Of a DNA stretch of 64,000 bases, positions 8,427-17,039 are shown one piece after another. The stretch covers positions 372,001 through 436,000 of the forward strand of contig WGNV01000004.1 in the NCBI GenBank assembly GCA_016124375.1, written 5' to 3'. Position 1 is the first letter of the stretch; every line of letters starts with the position of its first letter. The notes beneath the pieces are model-generated. The model saw only the letters and a list, made by a program, of their open reading frames with translations, had not been told where the DNA came from and made no database searches. The translations under genes and the position numbers were made by a program. This DNA is from Tepidisphaera sp. (GTDB lineage Bacteria > Planctomycetota > Phycisphaerae > Phycisphaerales > UBA1924).

Positions 8427-9208
8427 GCGACGAGTGTATCGCGGGTGACGAAGGTTGCCGTGCGACCGGGGTGCTCGGGGTCGGGAATGGCCCGGAAGGG
8501 AACGCCGAACGCGGCTTCGAGGGTGGCGGGCGTGAGGGCTTCGAGGGTCGGGCCGCTGGCGACGAGGCGTCCCGCCGGGCCGAGCAGGATCACCCGGCTG
8601 GCGCACTGCAGCACCAGCGATACGTCGTGGAGCACGACGCCCAGGGTGTGCCGGCGCGAGAGATCCACCATCAGGCGGATGCAGGCGAGGACGTGGGCGG
8701 GGTCCATGGCCGAGACGGGTTCATCGGCGAGCAGGCAGCGGGGCGCGTCGTCGATCTGGGCCATGGCGCGGGCGAGGGTGACGCGCTGCTGCTGGCCCGC
8801 GGACAGCGCGGCGAAGGGATCCTGAGCGCGATCGACCAGGTGGACTTGCGCGAGGGCTTCGTGCGCCCGGGTGCGGACCTCGCGGGCGCTGAGGCCGCGG
8901 GCGTAGAGCCCCAGCGCGACGACCTCAAGGGCGGTGAAGGCAAAGGAGACGTCGGCACGCTGGGGGACGTAACTGAGGAGCCGGGAACGGTCGGCGTGGG
9001 TCAGGTGGTGGGCGTCTTTCCCGCCCACCAGCACCCGGCCAGAGGCGGGGGCCAGCAGGCCAAGGCCCAGGCGCAGAAGCGTGGTCTTGCCGGCGCCGTT
9101 GGGCCCCAAAATCGCCGTGAGCCCGCCCGGGGCAAGCAGTGCGCTGACACCCTGCAGCACCGGGCGGCCTGGGAAGTCGAACGCGAGGTCTTCGAAGCGG
9201 AGGTCCAC
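8423..9208 (-). CDS. ABC transporter ATP-binding protein (FepC/HmuV-like)
   Basis: A 261-residue ATPase subunit. Walker A is GPNGAGKTT (about residue 36), the Q-loop region is YVPQ, the signature motif is LSAGQQQR, Walker B is CLLADEP and the H-loop is VLHD. The length and order resemble the ATPases of iron-siderophore and heme importers, but that subfamily call is only a resemblance. No permease or binding protein gene lies nearby. The start is GTG 9208, without a clear ribosome binding site; the in-frame region further upstream is antisense to the next gene and is not coding. Confidence 0.85.
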   Translation of the reverse strand: MDLRFEDLAFDFPGRPVLQGVSALLAPGGLTAILGPNGAGKTTLLRLGLGLLAPASGRVLVGGKDAHHLTHADRSRLLSYVPQRADVSFAFTALEVVALGLYARGLSAREVRTRAHEALAQVHLVDRAQDPFAALSAGQQQRVTLARAMAQIDDAPRCLLADEPVSAMDPAHVLACIRLMVDLSRRHTLGVVLHDVSLVLQCASRVILLGPAGRLVASGPTLEALTPATLEAAFGVPFRAIPDPEHPGRTATFVTRDTLVA

Positions 9209-9310
9209 GGCGTCAGGGTACAGCGTCGGGTGGCGGCGGGCGCTCGGGTACCCTAGTCTGTCTGCGGAGTTGGAAGTCAGTTGGCACCGAACCTTGAGAG
9301 CACGCCACGC

Positions 9311-10297
9311 ATGAACACCATTATGACCGTTGCCGTCACGGGCGCTACCGGATTTGTCGGGCGTTATGTGGTTCGGGAGCTGCTGCGGCAGGGGTACGCC
9401 GTCAAGGCGCTGGCGCGTGATCGCGCCAAGACCCGGGGCATCTTGCCCGAGAAGGCGCGGGTGGTGGTGGGTGATGTGCTCAACCAGGCGGACGTGGACG
9501 AGCTGCTGCAGGGGTGCCAGGCGTGCATCAATCTCGTCGGCATCATCCGTGAGGTGAGGTCGCCCGGGAACACCCAGACGTTCCGGTCGCTGCACGTGAA
9601 GGCGCCGCGCCTGCTGGTGTCGCGCTGCGAGGCGCTGGGCGTGACGCGGTTCATCGAGATGTCGGCCCTTGGCGCCCGCGACACCGGCGTGAGCGAATAT
9701 CAGCGCACCAAGTGGGAGGGCGAGCAGGCGGTGCGGCTGAGCGAGCTGGAGTGGACGATTTTTCGCCCCAGCCTGATTCACGGGCCCGACGGGGAGTTTG
9801 TGAAGACGGCCAAGGGGTGGGTGAGCGGGCACGAGGCCCCGTGGGTGTTCATTCCGTACTTCACCCGCACTGTGGAAGACAAGCGGGTGCCGCTGGGGCC
9901 GGTGAGCCAGGTGGACCCGATGATCCAGCCGGTGGCGGTGCAGGACGTGGCGCGGGCGTTTGTCGCGGCGCTGGCGACGCCGGAATCGATCGGCGAGGTG
10001 TACAACCTCGTGGGGTCGGAGGTGCTGTCGTGGCCCAGGATGCTGACGCAGATGCGCGACCAGTTGCCCGGAGGCAACCCGACGCTGAAGCCAGTTGGCC
10101 TGCCGGGCGAGGTCGGGGCCATCGGGGCGATGATCGCCGGGCACCTGGGCATGGGCGCGATGCTGCCCTTTGACGCCGGGATGGCGAAGATGGGGGCGGA
10201 AGATTCCACCGCAGGGCTGGAGAAGTTCAAGGCCCACTTCGGGTTCACGCCCGCGGCCTTCAGCGAGGTCTTCTCGACCTACGCGTCCAGGGTGTGA
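9311..10297 (+). CDS. NAD(P)-binding protein, atypical SDR (NDUFA9-like)
   Basis: A 328-residue Rossmann-fold protein. The N-terminus shows the atypical short-chain dehydrogenase dinucleotide motif VTGATGFVGRYVV, followed by VVVGDVLN and later YQRTKWEGEQAV and FRPSLIHGPDG. This arrangement matches the complex-I NDUFA9/UDP-sugar epimerase-like group of NAD(P)H-binding proteins, whose bacterial members often lack a known substrate. The ATG at 9311 is preferred; ATG 9323 and a TTG at 9281 are possible. It is divergent from the ABC ATPase gene with 102 bases between them. There is no signal peptide. Confidence 0.8.
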   Translation: MNTIMTVAVTGATGFVGRYVVRELLRQGYAVKALARDRAKTRGILPEKARVVVGDVLNQADVDELLQGCQACINLVGIIREVRSPGNTQTFRSLHVKAPRLLVSRCEALGVTRFIEMSALGARDTGVSEYQRTKWEGEQAVRLSELEWTIFRPSLIHGPDGEFVKTAKGWVSGHEAPWVFIPYFTRTVEDKRVPLGPVSQVDPMIQPVAVQDVARAFVAALATPESIGEVYNLVGSEVLSWPRMLTQMRDQLPGGNPTLKPVGLPGEVGAIGAMIAGHLGMGAMLPFDAGMAKMGAEDSTAGLEKFKAHFGFTPAAFSEVFSTYASRV

Positions 10298-10686
10298 GCT
10301 GCCGGCCCGACCGGGGCGCGATGCGCGATTGGGGCGATCGCCCCACGGCCAGTCACCATACCAAGTGTTCAATCCTTGCTAAGAAGTCTTAATACTGGCA
10401 GTTGCACCCGCCGAGAGATTCTCGGCCGGCGGGCGGTGCCGTTCACCCAACCATCTGAGAGCAAAGAGCTTGCGAATGCGGCGAAGGCGGCGGACGCTGC
10501 AGGTGCAGGATCTTTCCACAAGCCACGATCTGACATCTTAGGTTTTGGTTAATCTCGCCTTAGTTGCGCTAAGACGCGAGACTCAACATATACGCCGCAA
10601 CTACCATCGATCTCACGAACAACCCTGATCGGTCGGAGCGGCACTCTTGGGGTGTGTCCTTCGCCGGTCCAGAGTCGGAGATTTTC
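10298..10686. promoter_or_regulatory. Long intergenic region with RNA-like hairpins upstream of the prepilin gene
   Basis: 389 bases without a gene. A GGGGCGATCGCCCC palindrome lies at about 10333-10346. At 10404-10439 there is a long imperfect stem (GCACCCGCCGAG against CTCGGCCGGCGGGCGGTGC). At about 10552-10581 a second stem pairs TCTCGCCTTAG with CTAAGACGCGAGA. The stretch between is more AT-rich than average. This looks like a promoter and a structured 5' leader of the downstream gene, but I do not recognise a known riboswitch class. Confidence 0.35.
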
Positions 10687-11746
10687 ATGTCCATGGACCG
10701 CTCCCGTCGCGGCTTCACGCTTATCGAGTTGCTGGTGGTCATCGCCATCATCGCCGTGCTGATCGGCGTGCTGCTGCCCGCCCTGGGCAAGGCACGCTCG
10801 GCGGCCCGCACCATCAAGTGCGCGGCCAACCTGCGCAGCGTCTGCCAGGGCGAAATCTCCTACACCGTCGACTTCAAAAACCTCTTCTCCTGCTCCTACT
10901 TCTACCCCAGCAGCGACGAAGGCCTCAACTGGAACATCCAGGACCAGGCCGACCCTCAGCCCAACCCCAGCTACGGCTACATGCAGTGGTCGTACTTCCT
11001 GCAGTCGTCGGGCAGCGTGAGCCAGGACGCCTTCACTTGCCCGGAAATCCCCACGCAGGGCGGGGCCCCGCGCACCAACCCGGGCGCGGACCAGAAGAAC
11101 TGGGACTTCGCTCAGACCGACGGCACCGGGCACACGCTCACTTCGTCGGCCTCGGCGACGACGCAGGACCGGCAGGTGGCGCGGATCGCATTCGCCGCCA
11201 ACCATGCGATCATCCCGCGAAACAAGCTGGTTGAGCCCGCGTCTCGCCAGAACCGGCAGGTCAAGATCGATGAGGTCGATCAGACCGGGCGGGGCGGCTC
11301 GGGCGTGATCATGTTCACCGAGATGCTGTACAAGAAGCGGGGCGGCTGGGACGCCTGGATCACCTCGGACAGCTCGCTGCTCAAGAGCCACCGGCCCATC
11401 ACCCCGTTCCTCTCCGCCGGCGGCAACATCTACAACGAACCGGTCACCACGGGCGTGTTCCCCCGCTACTTCTACCCCTCGACCCAGGACATCCTGCAGC
11501 CTGACGATGTTCCCCCCGGCTCGGTCGAGGAATCGTCCGGTACCCCCCCTGCTCAACCTGATGGGTCGCCTGCACCCGGGCAAGGACGCGTCGGGCGGCT
11601 CGGCCAACGCCGGCTTTGCCGACGGTCACGTGCAGATCACCACGGTGCTCGAGACCATCGAGAAGAAGTGGTGGGGCACACGGTTCTTCTCGCTGACGGG
11701 TGATAACCGCGTGAGCGGGGCGCTGGGCCAGAAGGCGCTCGAGTAG
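10687..11746 (+). pseudogene. Prepilin-type N-terminal domain protein with an apparent frameshift
   Basis: The product starts with a type IV prepilin/pseudopilin leader: a short basic segment, then [19 protein letters not shown], where cleavage would be between Gly and Phe and followed by N-methylation. The body resembles planctomycete proteins with this leader and a C-terminal H-X9-DG block. Reading frame one runs from ATG 10687 but loses homology near 11530 and ends at 11703. The natural C-terminus ([13 protein letters not shown], then [10 protein letters not shown]) lies in the next frame and ends at 11746. A run of seven C at 11533-11539 sits exactly at the junction; six C would restore one frame. 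It could be a real mutation, a sequencing error or a slippery site. ATG 10693 is an alternative start. Confidence 0.75.
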
Positions 11747-11758
11747 TCAGTTTTTTCC

Positions 11759-11793
11759 CGAACGAGGCGTTGAAGAACGCCTCGTTCGCTTTT
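11759..11793 (+). terminator. Rho-independent terminator after the prepilin gene
   Basis: Perfect 13-bp stem (CGAACGAGGCGTT and AACGCCTCGTTCG) with a GAAG loop, followed by CTTTT. It lies 12 bases after the frame-restored stop codon at 11746, which supports that position as the true gene end. Confidence 0.85.
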
Positions 11794-11899
11794 CCGCAGG
11801 ATGCGACCGGAGAATCGCGTTTGAACACGGGCCGCGTGGCCTCGTGAGCGGAATCGGTGTGTCTGTGTGTTTCATCACCTTACATTGGGAGAGATCGTC

Positions 11900-14770
11900 A
11901 TGAAGAACATGAACGTGAAGATGGCCGTGATCCTGGGCCTGGTCGGCGCGGCCGCCGGCATCGCCTCCGCCCAGCCCGCCCCGGTGGTCGTGACCGGCGC
12001 GACGCTGTTCGAGAGCTTCTTTGGCTCGGCCCCGCAGTCGACGATCGACGCGATCGACGCCAACCACGACGGCATCGCCCGTCTGACCGCCGACCCCAGC
12101 GTCACCCTGGGCGTTCAGCAGCTCGCCCCGACCGGCATCAACCCGGGCAGCGGCTACTGGGCCATCACCTACCGCTCCGTGGGCTCGGGCAACGGCTTTG
12201 CCGAACTCGTGAACTACGGCACCCGCTTCGCGTTCAACCCCGCCGATATCTCCAACACCCAGACGGCCACCGGCCCCAACCTGCTGCCCGGCCTGGACAA
12301 CGCCTATGTCAACCGCGTGAAGTTCTACAACGGCGCCGCCACCGGCCCGGTCGCTGGCCTCTACAACGCCGGCAACCCCGGCGGGCACCCCTTCCGCTCC
12401 GACCTGACCACCCTGCTGGCGACCTACGCCTCGCCCGACACCCCCTCCGCCGGCGGCGTCCGCGCTGACCTGGCCATCATGGACGTGCCCCCCACCTGGT
12501 TCGTCACCGTCACGGGCGCCTCTTCGCCCGACGCCACCCCCACCGCTGCCGGCTACGGCAACAACAGCGTGGTCGCCCGCAACCTCAACGGCACGCTGAC
12601 CACCTCGGGCGGCGGCAACAAGCTCAAGAGCCTGACCAGCGGCGACGGCACCATCACCCTCAACCAGAACGTCAACAGCCCCAACCAGTTCACCATCTTC
12701 CCCACCCCCATCGCCTCGGCCCCCATCGCCATTGTCAGCAACTACGGCAACGGGCACACCCAGGCCACCTACACCGAGCTGCGTCACCTCTTCGCCACGG
12801 GCCGCCTGCCCAGCGGCGAGAACCTGACCGTCGTCACCCGTGACTCGGGCTCGGGCACCCGCAACGGCTCGATGAACTCCCTGGGCCTTGACCCCTCCTT
12901 CGGCGTGGGCGACAACGTGGGCCCCAAGAACGACGACCCCGCCGGCAACCAGGCCGCGGACCGCAGCATCGCTGGCGCCAACTTCGTTCCGTCCAACAAG
13001 GGCGGCTCGGGCTCGCTGGAGCGCACCGTGCAGAACAGCCGCCTGGCCCTGGGCGTCACCGGCGCTGAGCGCGGCGCCAACGGCTGGCTCACGCCCAACG
13101 CCAACGGCAACAGCCGTATGAACCTGCTCGCCGTCGAGAACGACATCGCCGGCGGCAGCGTCTACGCCCGCCCGACGATCAACAACCTGCTCGACAACGA
13201 TGTCAACGGCTACAACATCGCCGGCCCCGAGACCTTCGCCAGCATCGGCGATCCCCTCGCCGCCCCCGCCGCCAGCGGCGGCACGGGCTGGACGGGCGCG
13301 TTCGATCCGTTCATCGACGGCTCCAACGGCTTCCCCGCCGACGGCGTCTACCAGGTCGGTGAAACCTTCACCGACCTCAACGGCAACGGCGTGCGCGACG
13401 CCTTCAACGCCGAGGCCGGCCTCACCAACACCCACCCGGCGGTCCGCAGCGTCTACGCGGCCGAGTACCTGAACAACATCAGCCGTTCCATCCAGTCTTT
13501 CGTGTCGTTCGGCCAGAACCAGGCCGACTTCACCCCGGGCGAGTACCTGGCCCTCAACTTCATCCTGGTCGCGGCAACCGACAACATCCCCAGCCCGCTG
13601 GACCCCAAGGTGCTGATCCCCAACCCGCAGCTCAACCAGGCGCTGCAGGACAACATCCGCGCCAACAACGTCATCTTCACCCGCGCTGAGTACCAGAGCT
13701 ACAACACCAACACCGCCGGCATCACCCCGGTGCGCACCCCGCTGACCACCGGCACCTACACCGACGGCAGCACCCAGAACTACGTGCAGCAGAACGGCAC
13801 GGTGCTGGCCGCGGGCAGCTTCCTGCCCATCCGCAACAAGATCTCGGGCGACTTCAACCAGGACGGCGTTCGTGACGCGAACGACATCGCTCAGATGATG
13901 GCCGCCGTCGTCAGCCGCGCCACCTGGGTCGCCCCCACGGGCGTGTACGCCGCGGGCACCGAGGGCACCGTGGCCCTCGACGTCATGGGCGACTTCAACA
14001 GCGACGGCAACTTCGACAGCAAGGACGTCCGCTACTTCGCCGACGGCCTGGCCCTGAACGCTTCGGGTAACCTCGATCGCAAGGCCGCCTTCACCGCCGT
14101 CGACAACGCCTTCGGCGGCAACTACTTCGGCACCACCAAGGCCCACGGCACCTATCAGAACGGCGACAGCCGCGCTGACATCGCCGGCGCCGTCGGCACC
14201 ACCCCCGGCTACGCCCCGGTCGGCAGCGACGGCACCATCGACGCCAAGGACATCGACTACGTCTACCGCCAGTTCAAGCAGAACCCCCGCGTCACCGACG
14301 GCGAACTCAACTGGTCCAACCTCGATGAAGCCGTGGGCGGCGACCTCTCCGCCGACATCAACGGCGACCTCAAGATCAACCAGGATGACATCACCGAGAT
14401 CCTCTCGATCCTCGGCACCTCCATGGGCGACGTGAACCTCGACGGCACCGTCGACGCCTCCGACCTCGCCATCGCTCAGGCTCACCTGGGCCAGGCGGGC
14501 GGCTGGGCTTCGGGCGATGTCAACGGCGACGGCCAGATCTCCCAGGCCGACCTGGACATCATCAACGCCGCGATCGGGCCCGTCTGCGATCCCGACGTCA
14601 ACCAGGACGGCGTGGCCGATCAGGGCGACGTCGACTACCTCATCAACGTCATCGCCGGCGGCGAAAACCCCACCAACATCAACGCCGACTTCAACCAGGA
14701 CGGCGTGGCCGACCAGGGCGACGTCGACGCGATCGTCAACGTGATCGCCGGCGGCCCCTGCCCGCAGTAA
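11900..14770 (+). CDS. Secreted PstS-like binding protein with multiple dockerin loops
   Basis: A 956-residue secreted protein. The signal peptide (about residues 1-26) ends in ASAQP. Residues of about 30-640 resemble periplasmic phosphate-binding proteins: VVTGATLFESFF at the start and RDSGSGTRNG, a typical anion-binding loop, in the middle; the fold assignment is tentative. From about residue 649 there are six F-hand calcium loops, including DFNQDGVRDAND, DFNSDGNFDSKD, DVNLDGTVDASD and DVNGDGQISQAD. The terminal GC-type dockerin pair follows (14585 to the stop), with one extra Gln after the Cys-Pro end. The ATG at 11900 has GGGAGAG upstream; an earlier in-frame start at 11867 would lengthen the signal peptide. 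A strong terminator follows. Confidence 0.8.
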   Translation: MKNMNVKMAVILGLVGAAAGIASAQPAPVVVTGATLFESFFGSAPQSTIDAIDANHDGIARLTADPSVTLGVQQLAPTGINPGSGYWAITYRSVGSGNGFAELVNYGTRFAFNPADISNTQTATGPNLLPGLDNAYVNRVKFYNGAATGPVAGLYNAGNPGGHPFRSDLTTLLATYASPDTPSAGGVRADLAIMDVPPTWFVTVTGASSPDATPTAAGYGNNSVVARNLNGTLTTSGGGNKLKSLTSGDGTITLNQNVNSPNQFTIFPTPIASAPIAIVSNYGNGHTQATYTELRHLFATGRLPSGENLTVVTRDSGSGTRNGSMNSLGLDPSFGVGDNVGPKNDDPAGNQAADRSIAGANFVPSNKGGSGSLERTVQNSRLALGVTGAERGANGWLTPNANGNSRMNLLAVENDIAGGSVYARPTINNLLDNDVNGYNIAGPETFASIGDPLAAPAASGGTGWTGAFDPFIDGSNGFPADGVYQVGETFTDLNGNGVRDAFNAEAGLTNTHPAVRSVYAAEYLNNISRSIQSFVSFGQNQADFTPGEYLALNFILVAATDNIPSPLDPKVLIPNPQLNQALQDNIRANNVIFTRAEYQSYNTNTAGITPVRTPLTTGTYTDGSTQNYVQQNGTVLAAGSFLPIRNKISGDFNQDGVRDANDIAQMMAAVVSRATWVAPTGVYAAGTEGTVALDVMGDFNSDGNFDSKDVRYFADGLALNASGNLDRKAAFTAVDNAFGGNYFGTTKAHGTYQNGDSRADIAGAVGTTPGYAPVGSDGTIDAKDIDYVYRQFKQNPRVTDGELNWSNLDEAVGGDLSADINGDLKINQDDITEILSILGTSMGDVNLDGTVDASDLAIAQAHLGQAGGWASGDVNGDGQISQADLDIINAAIGPVCDPDVNQDGVADQGDVDYLINVIAGGENPTNINADFNQDGVADQGDVDAIVNVIAGGPCPQ

Positions 14771-14811
14771 GTAGCCTCGGGCACTAGGCACCAGGCCTAG
14801 AACAAAACCCC

Positions 14812-14846
14812 AAGCCCCGCGCTTCCGGCGCGGGGCTTTTCATTTT
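14812..14846 (+). terminator. Rho-independent terminator
   Basis: 11-bp stem (AAGCCCCGCGC and GCGCGGGGCTT) with a TTCCG loop, then TTTTCATTTTT. It is preceded by a short low-complexity string with GGCACTAGGCACCAGG at about 14780. Nearly the same stem recurs at 31588 and a shorter form at 40162. Confidence 0.9.
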
Positions 14847-14909
14847 TGTGTCAGCTCGATGTCGGGCGTCAGAGACGCCGCTCCGCCGCCGCCCGAGAGC
14901 CGCGCGTGC

Positions 14910-15278
14910 TCAGTCCGGTTGATCGGCGCGGTCGATATCCCCCGCGGGCTGGTTGCGGCTGGGCCAAGCCTCGCCCAATCGCTCCCATCGCTTGCCCGTC
15001 TCGGAGATCTGATCGCCAAAGACATCCCAGTTGGCGCGATCGGGCGAGAAGAACCACCCCCACTGCTCCGCCCCGCGGCGTCTCGACGCATCGCTGAACA
15101 GGTCCGCCTGGTCTTCAAACACCCAGCGGGTGTTGTCAAGCACCTCCAGCCGATCGTCACGATCCGTCGCGACCGGCGAAGCGTGGCAACCTCCCAACCA
15201 TGCCAGGGCGAGGAGACCCGCGACGGAGATGACTTTGGATGCGTCCGGCATGCAGGGCCGCCTGGTTCTTCGATTCAT
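14910..15278 (-). CDS. Small lipoprotein, unknown function
   Basis: A 122-residue product with a positively charged N-terminus, a hydrophobic segment and a lipobox (LAWLGGC, Cys31), so it is probably lipid-anchored. The mature part is short, acidic and Trp-rich (TRWVFEDQADLF, EQWGWFFSPDRANW) and matches no family I recognise. The ATG at 15278 overlaps the stop of the PIN/TRAM gene by four bases (ATGA), indicating translational coupling; the internal ATG at 15251 is an alternative start closer to the hydrophobic core. Confidence 0.65.
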   Translation of the reverse strand: MNRRTRRPCMPDASKVISVAGLLALAWLGGCHASPVATDRDDRLEVLDNTRWVFEDQADLFSDASRRRGAEQWGWFFSPDRANWDVFGDQISETGKRWERLGEAWPSRNQPAGDIDRADQPD

Positions 15279-16645
15279 CGGCGCGGATTCCGGGGCGTGC
15301 CCCCTCGGATGGACACCGGTGGCTTGGGGGGGAACGGGCCGCGAGCCCCGGGTTGGGTTCGCTGGGCGGCCTCTGAGTCATTCTTGTGCTCGGCCCCGGC
15401 GCTCGGTGCTTCTTCAGCCGGCGCGGGCAGGGCGGGCGCGGGCGAGCCATTTTCAACGCGTGCAGTTTCGTCGTCGGGCGGCGGCGGCACATCGGGCACG
15501 GGCGCCTGGCGCGGGGGCGCGAGGTTGGCACGGGCAAAGATGAGCCTACCGGCGGAGGTTTGCAGCGAACTGGTGACCGTCAGCGACAGGGTTTCGCCGA
15601 TGTGCCCGCCCCCATCCTCGGCGACGACCATCGTGCCGTCGGGCAGATAGCCCACGGCCTGGCCCGGCTGCTCGCCCGCGCGGAGCAGCTTGACCGTGAC
15701 CGACTCGCCCGGCACGAGCGAGCTCTTGATGGCGTTGGCCAACTCGTTCAGGTTGAGGATGGGCACAGAGGAGATGGCCGCCACCTTGGCCAGGCCCGAA
15801 TCGAGCGTCATGATCCCCGCGGACATCTCGCGGGCAAGCTCGACCAGGATTTGATCGACGGATTTGGCCTGAGCGCGGGAATCGTCGACCGTCAGATCAA
15901 TGCGGGGCAATCGCTGCAGCCTCGTAATCATCTCCAGCCCCCGCCGCCCCTTCTGGCGCGTCAGGGTGTCGGGGCTGTCTGAGAGCAACTGCAGCTCGGC
16001 GATCACCGCGCGATGCACCACCATCGGGGCCTGCAGAAACCCGGTCGCGGCCACATCCGCCAATCGTCCGTCAATGAGCACGGACGTATCCAGCAGCACC
16101 GGACGCACACCCCGCAACTGCTTGACGAACTCGACATACGGGATGATCAGGCGAAAATCGTCCTGCGTCTGCAAAACCGTCGATACGCCCAGGTAGCAGA
16201 GCGTCGTGCCCAGGAGAATCTTGACGGCGTTCACGGTCGGCTTGACCGCCTCCAGCCCCTTGCCGGTGGGCACCCAGCTCTCGACGACCAGGTCGATGAC
16301 AAAGCCCAGCGCGAGCGTCGCGATCATCCCCGCGATGACCCCCAGCACGATGCTGGTGATCGTGGCGATCTTCTTATTGGGCGTCAGGATGTCGACCAGC
16401 AGGGCGATGCCGAAGACCACCAGCGAGCCCAGGATGCCCGGGATGTACCAGTGGATCGATTCGCCCTCGCCCGCGCGGGCGGCGTCGAGCTGGCGGATCG
16501 CCCCCAGCAGCGTGACCGTGAGCACCAGCACGAAAAACGCCGCCCGTACGAATCGCAGCATCATCGCCCGCTGCTTGGCGAGAGCTTCGGCGGGGTGCAA
16601 CTCGGGCTTGCTGGGCGGGAGATTCGGGTCGGGCGCGTCCTTCAC
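15275..16645 (-). CDS. PIN/TRAM domain membrane protein (YacL-like)
   Basis: A 456-residue protein. Four hydrophobic segments lie at about residues 29-49, 67-88, 95-120 and 143-160. They are followed by a PIN-like nuclease domain (about 180-305; LDTSVLIDGRLADV and MTLDSGLAKVA hold the conserved acidic residues) and a TRAM domain (about 320-385; VPGESVTVKLLRAG, GYLPDGTMVVAEDGG). This is the architecture of the YacL family, which is about 360 residues long; here a Pro/Ala-rich disordered tail of about 75 residues is added. Function in the family is probably RNA-related but poorly defined. The start is GTG 16645; the in-frame sequence upstream is low-complexity repeat DNA and is not coding. Confidence 0.85.
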   Translation of the reverse strand: MKDAPDPNLPPSKPELHPAEALAKQRAMMLRFVRAAFFVLVLTVTLLGAIRQLDAARAGEGESIHWYIPGILGSLVVFGIALLVDILTPNKKIATITSIVLGVIAGMIATLALGFVIDLVVESWVPTGKGLEAVKPTVNAVKILLGTTLCYLGVSTVLQTQDDFRLIIPYVEFVKQLRGVRPVLLDTSVLIDGRLADVAATGFLQAPMVVHRAVIAELQLLSDSPDTLTRQKGRRGLEMITRLQRLPRIDLTVDDSRAQAKSVDQILVELAREMSAGIMTLDSGLAKVAAISSVPILNLNELANAIKSSLVPGESVTVKLLRAGEQPGQAVGYLPDGTMVVAEDGGGHIGETLSLTVTSSLQTSAGRLIFARANLAPPRQAPVPDVPPPPDDETARVENGSPAPALPAPAEEAPSAGAEHKNDSEAAQRTQPGARGPFPPKPPVSIRGGTPRNPRR

Positions 16646-16840
16646 GACAGCAGTGTACGTTCCGGATTGGAAGTCGGGTCCGTCGGGCGGTACTCTACCT
16701 GTCCCGTCCCCCCCATCGACGGCCGGGCCCGTTGCACGGGTGTGCGCGTGAACCTGGTCAGGGCTTGACCGCAGCAGCCATAAGCGTTGCGTGCCCGGTG
16801 CCGATGGTGTCCTGGCCGTCGATGGGTGGGATGGGGGAAG

Positions 16841-17030
16841 ACGGGAGTTCCGGAGTTCCGGAGTTCCCAAGAGACGAAGAGACGAAGTTCCGAAGAGACG
16901 AAGGTCGAGGATGCAGGGCCCCTGGGCGTCGCGGCCTCGGTTTGTGGCGATTGCACTTTGCCACTCTGCCACTCTGCCACTCTGCCACTCTGCCACTTTG
17001 CCACTTTGCCACTTCGCGACTCTGCCGCTC
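16841..17030. repeat. Short tandem repeats in the pheT-PIN/TRAM gap
   Basis: Two kinds of short tandem repeat fill this part of the 394-base gap between the two minus-strand genes. At about 16841-16910 there are GGAGTTCC units and AGAGACGA units. At about 16951-17030 there are roughly nine copies of a 9-base unit, mostly TCTGCCACT or TTTGCCACT. Base composition and periodicity differ from every neighbouring gene. Reading through in any frame gives only low-complexity peptide. I see no spacer structure that would suggest CRISPR. Confidence 0.75.
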
Positions 17031-17039
17031 GGCCCCTCC

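Noticed and set aside
9281..9310. Earlier TTG start for the NAD(P)-binding protein
   Set aside because: It adds ten residues before the Rossmann strand without a ribosome binding site; ATG 9311 is more likely.
10298..10686. c-di-GMP (GEMM-type) riboswitch in front of the prepilin gene
   Set aside because: Hairpins are present, but I could not find the conserved core sequences of that class.
11747..14791. Open frame of about 1014 codons on the minus strand opposite the PstS-like gene
   Set aside because: It is an antisense shadow created by the strong codon bias of the plus-strand gene: Val/Gly/Ala/Asp-dominated composition, no signal or domain, and it spans the terminator.
16951..17030. CRISPR array
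   Set aside because: The 9-base units are contiguous with no spacers and no cas genes are nearby.
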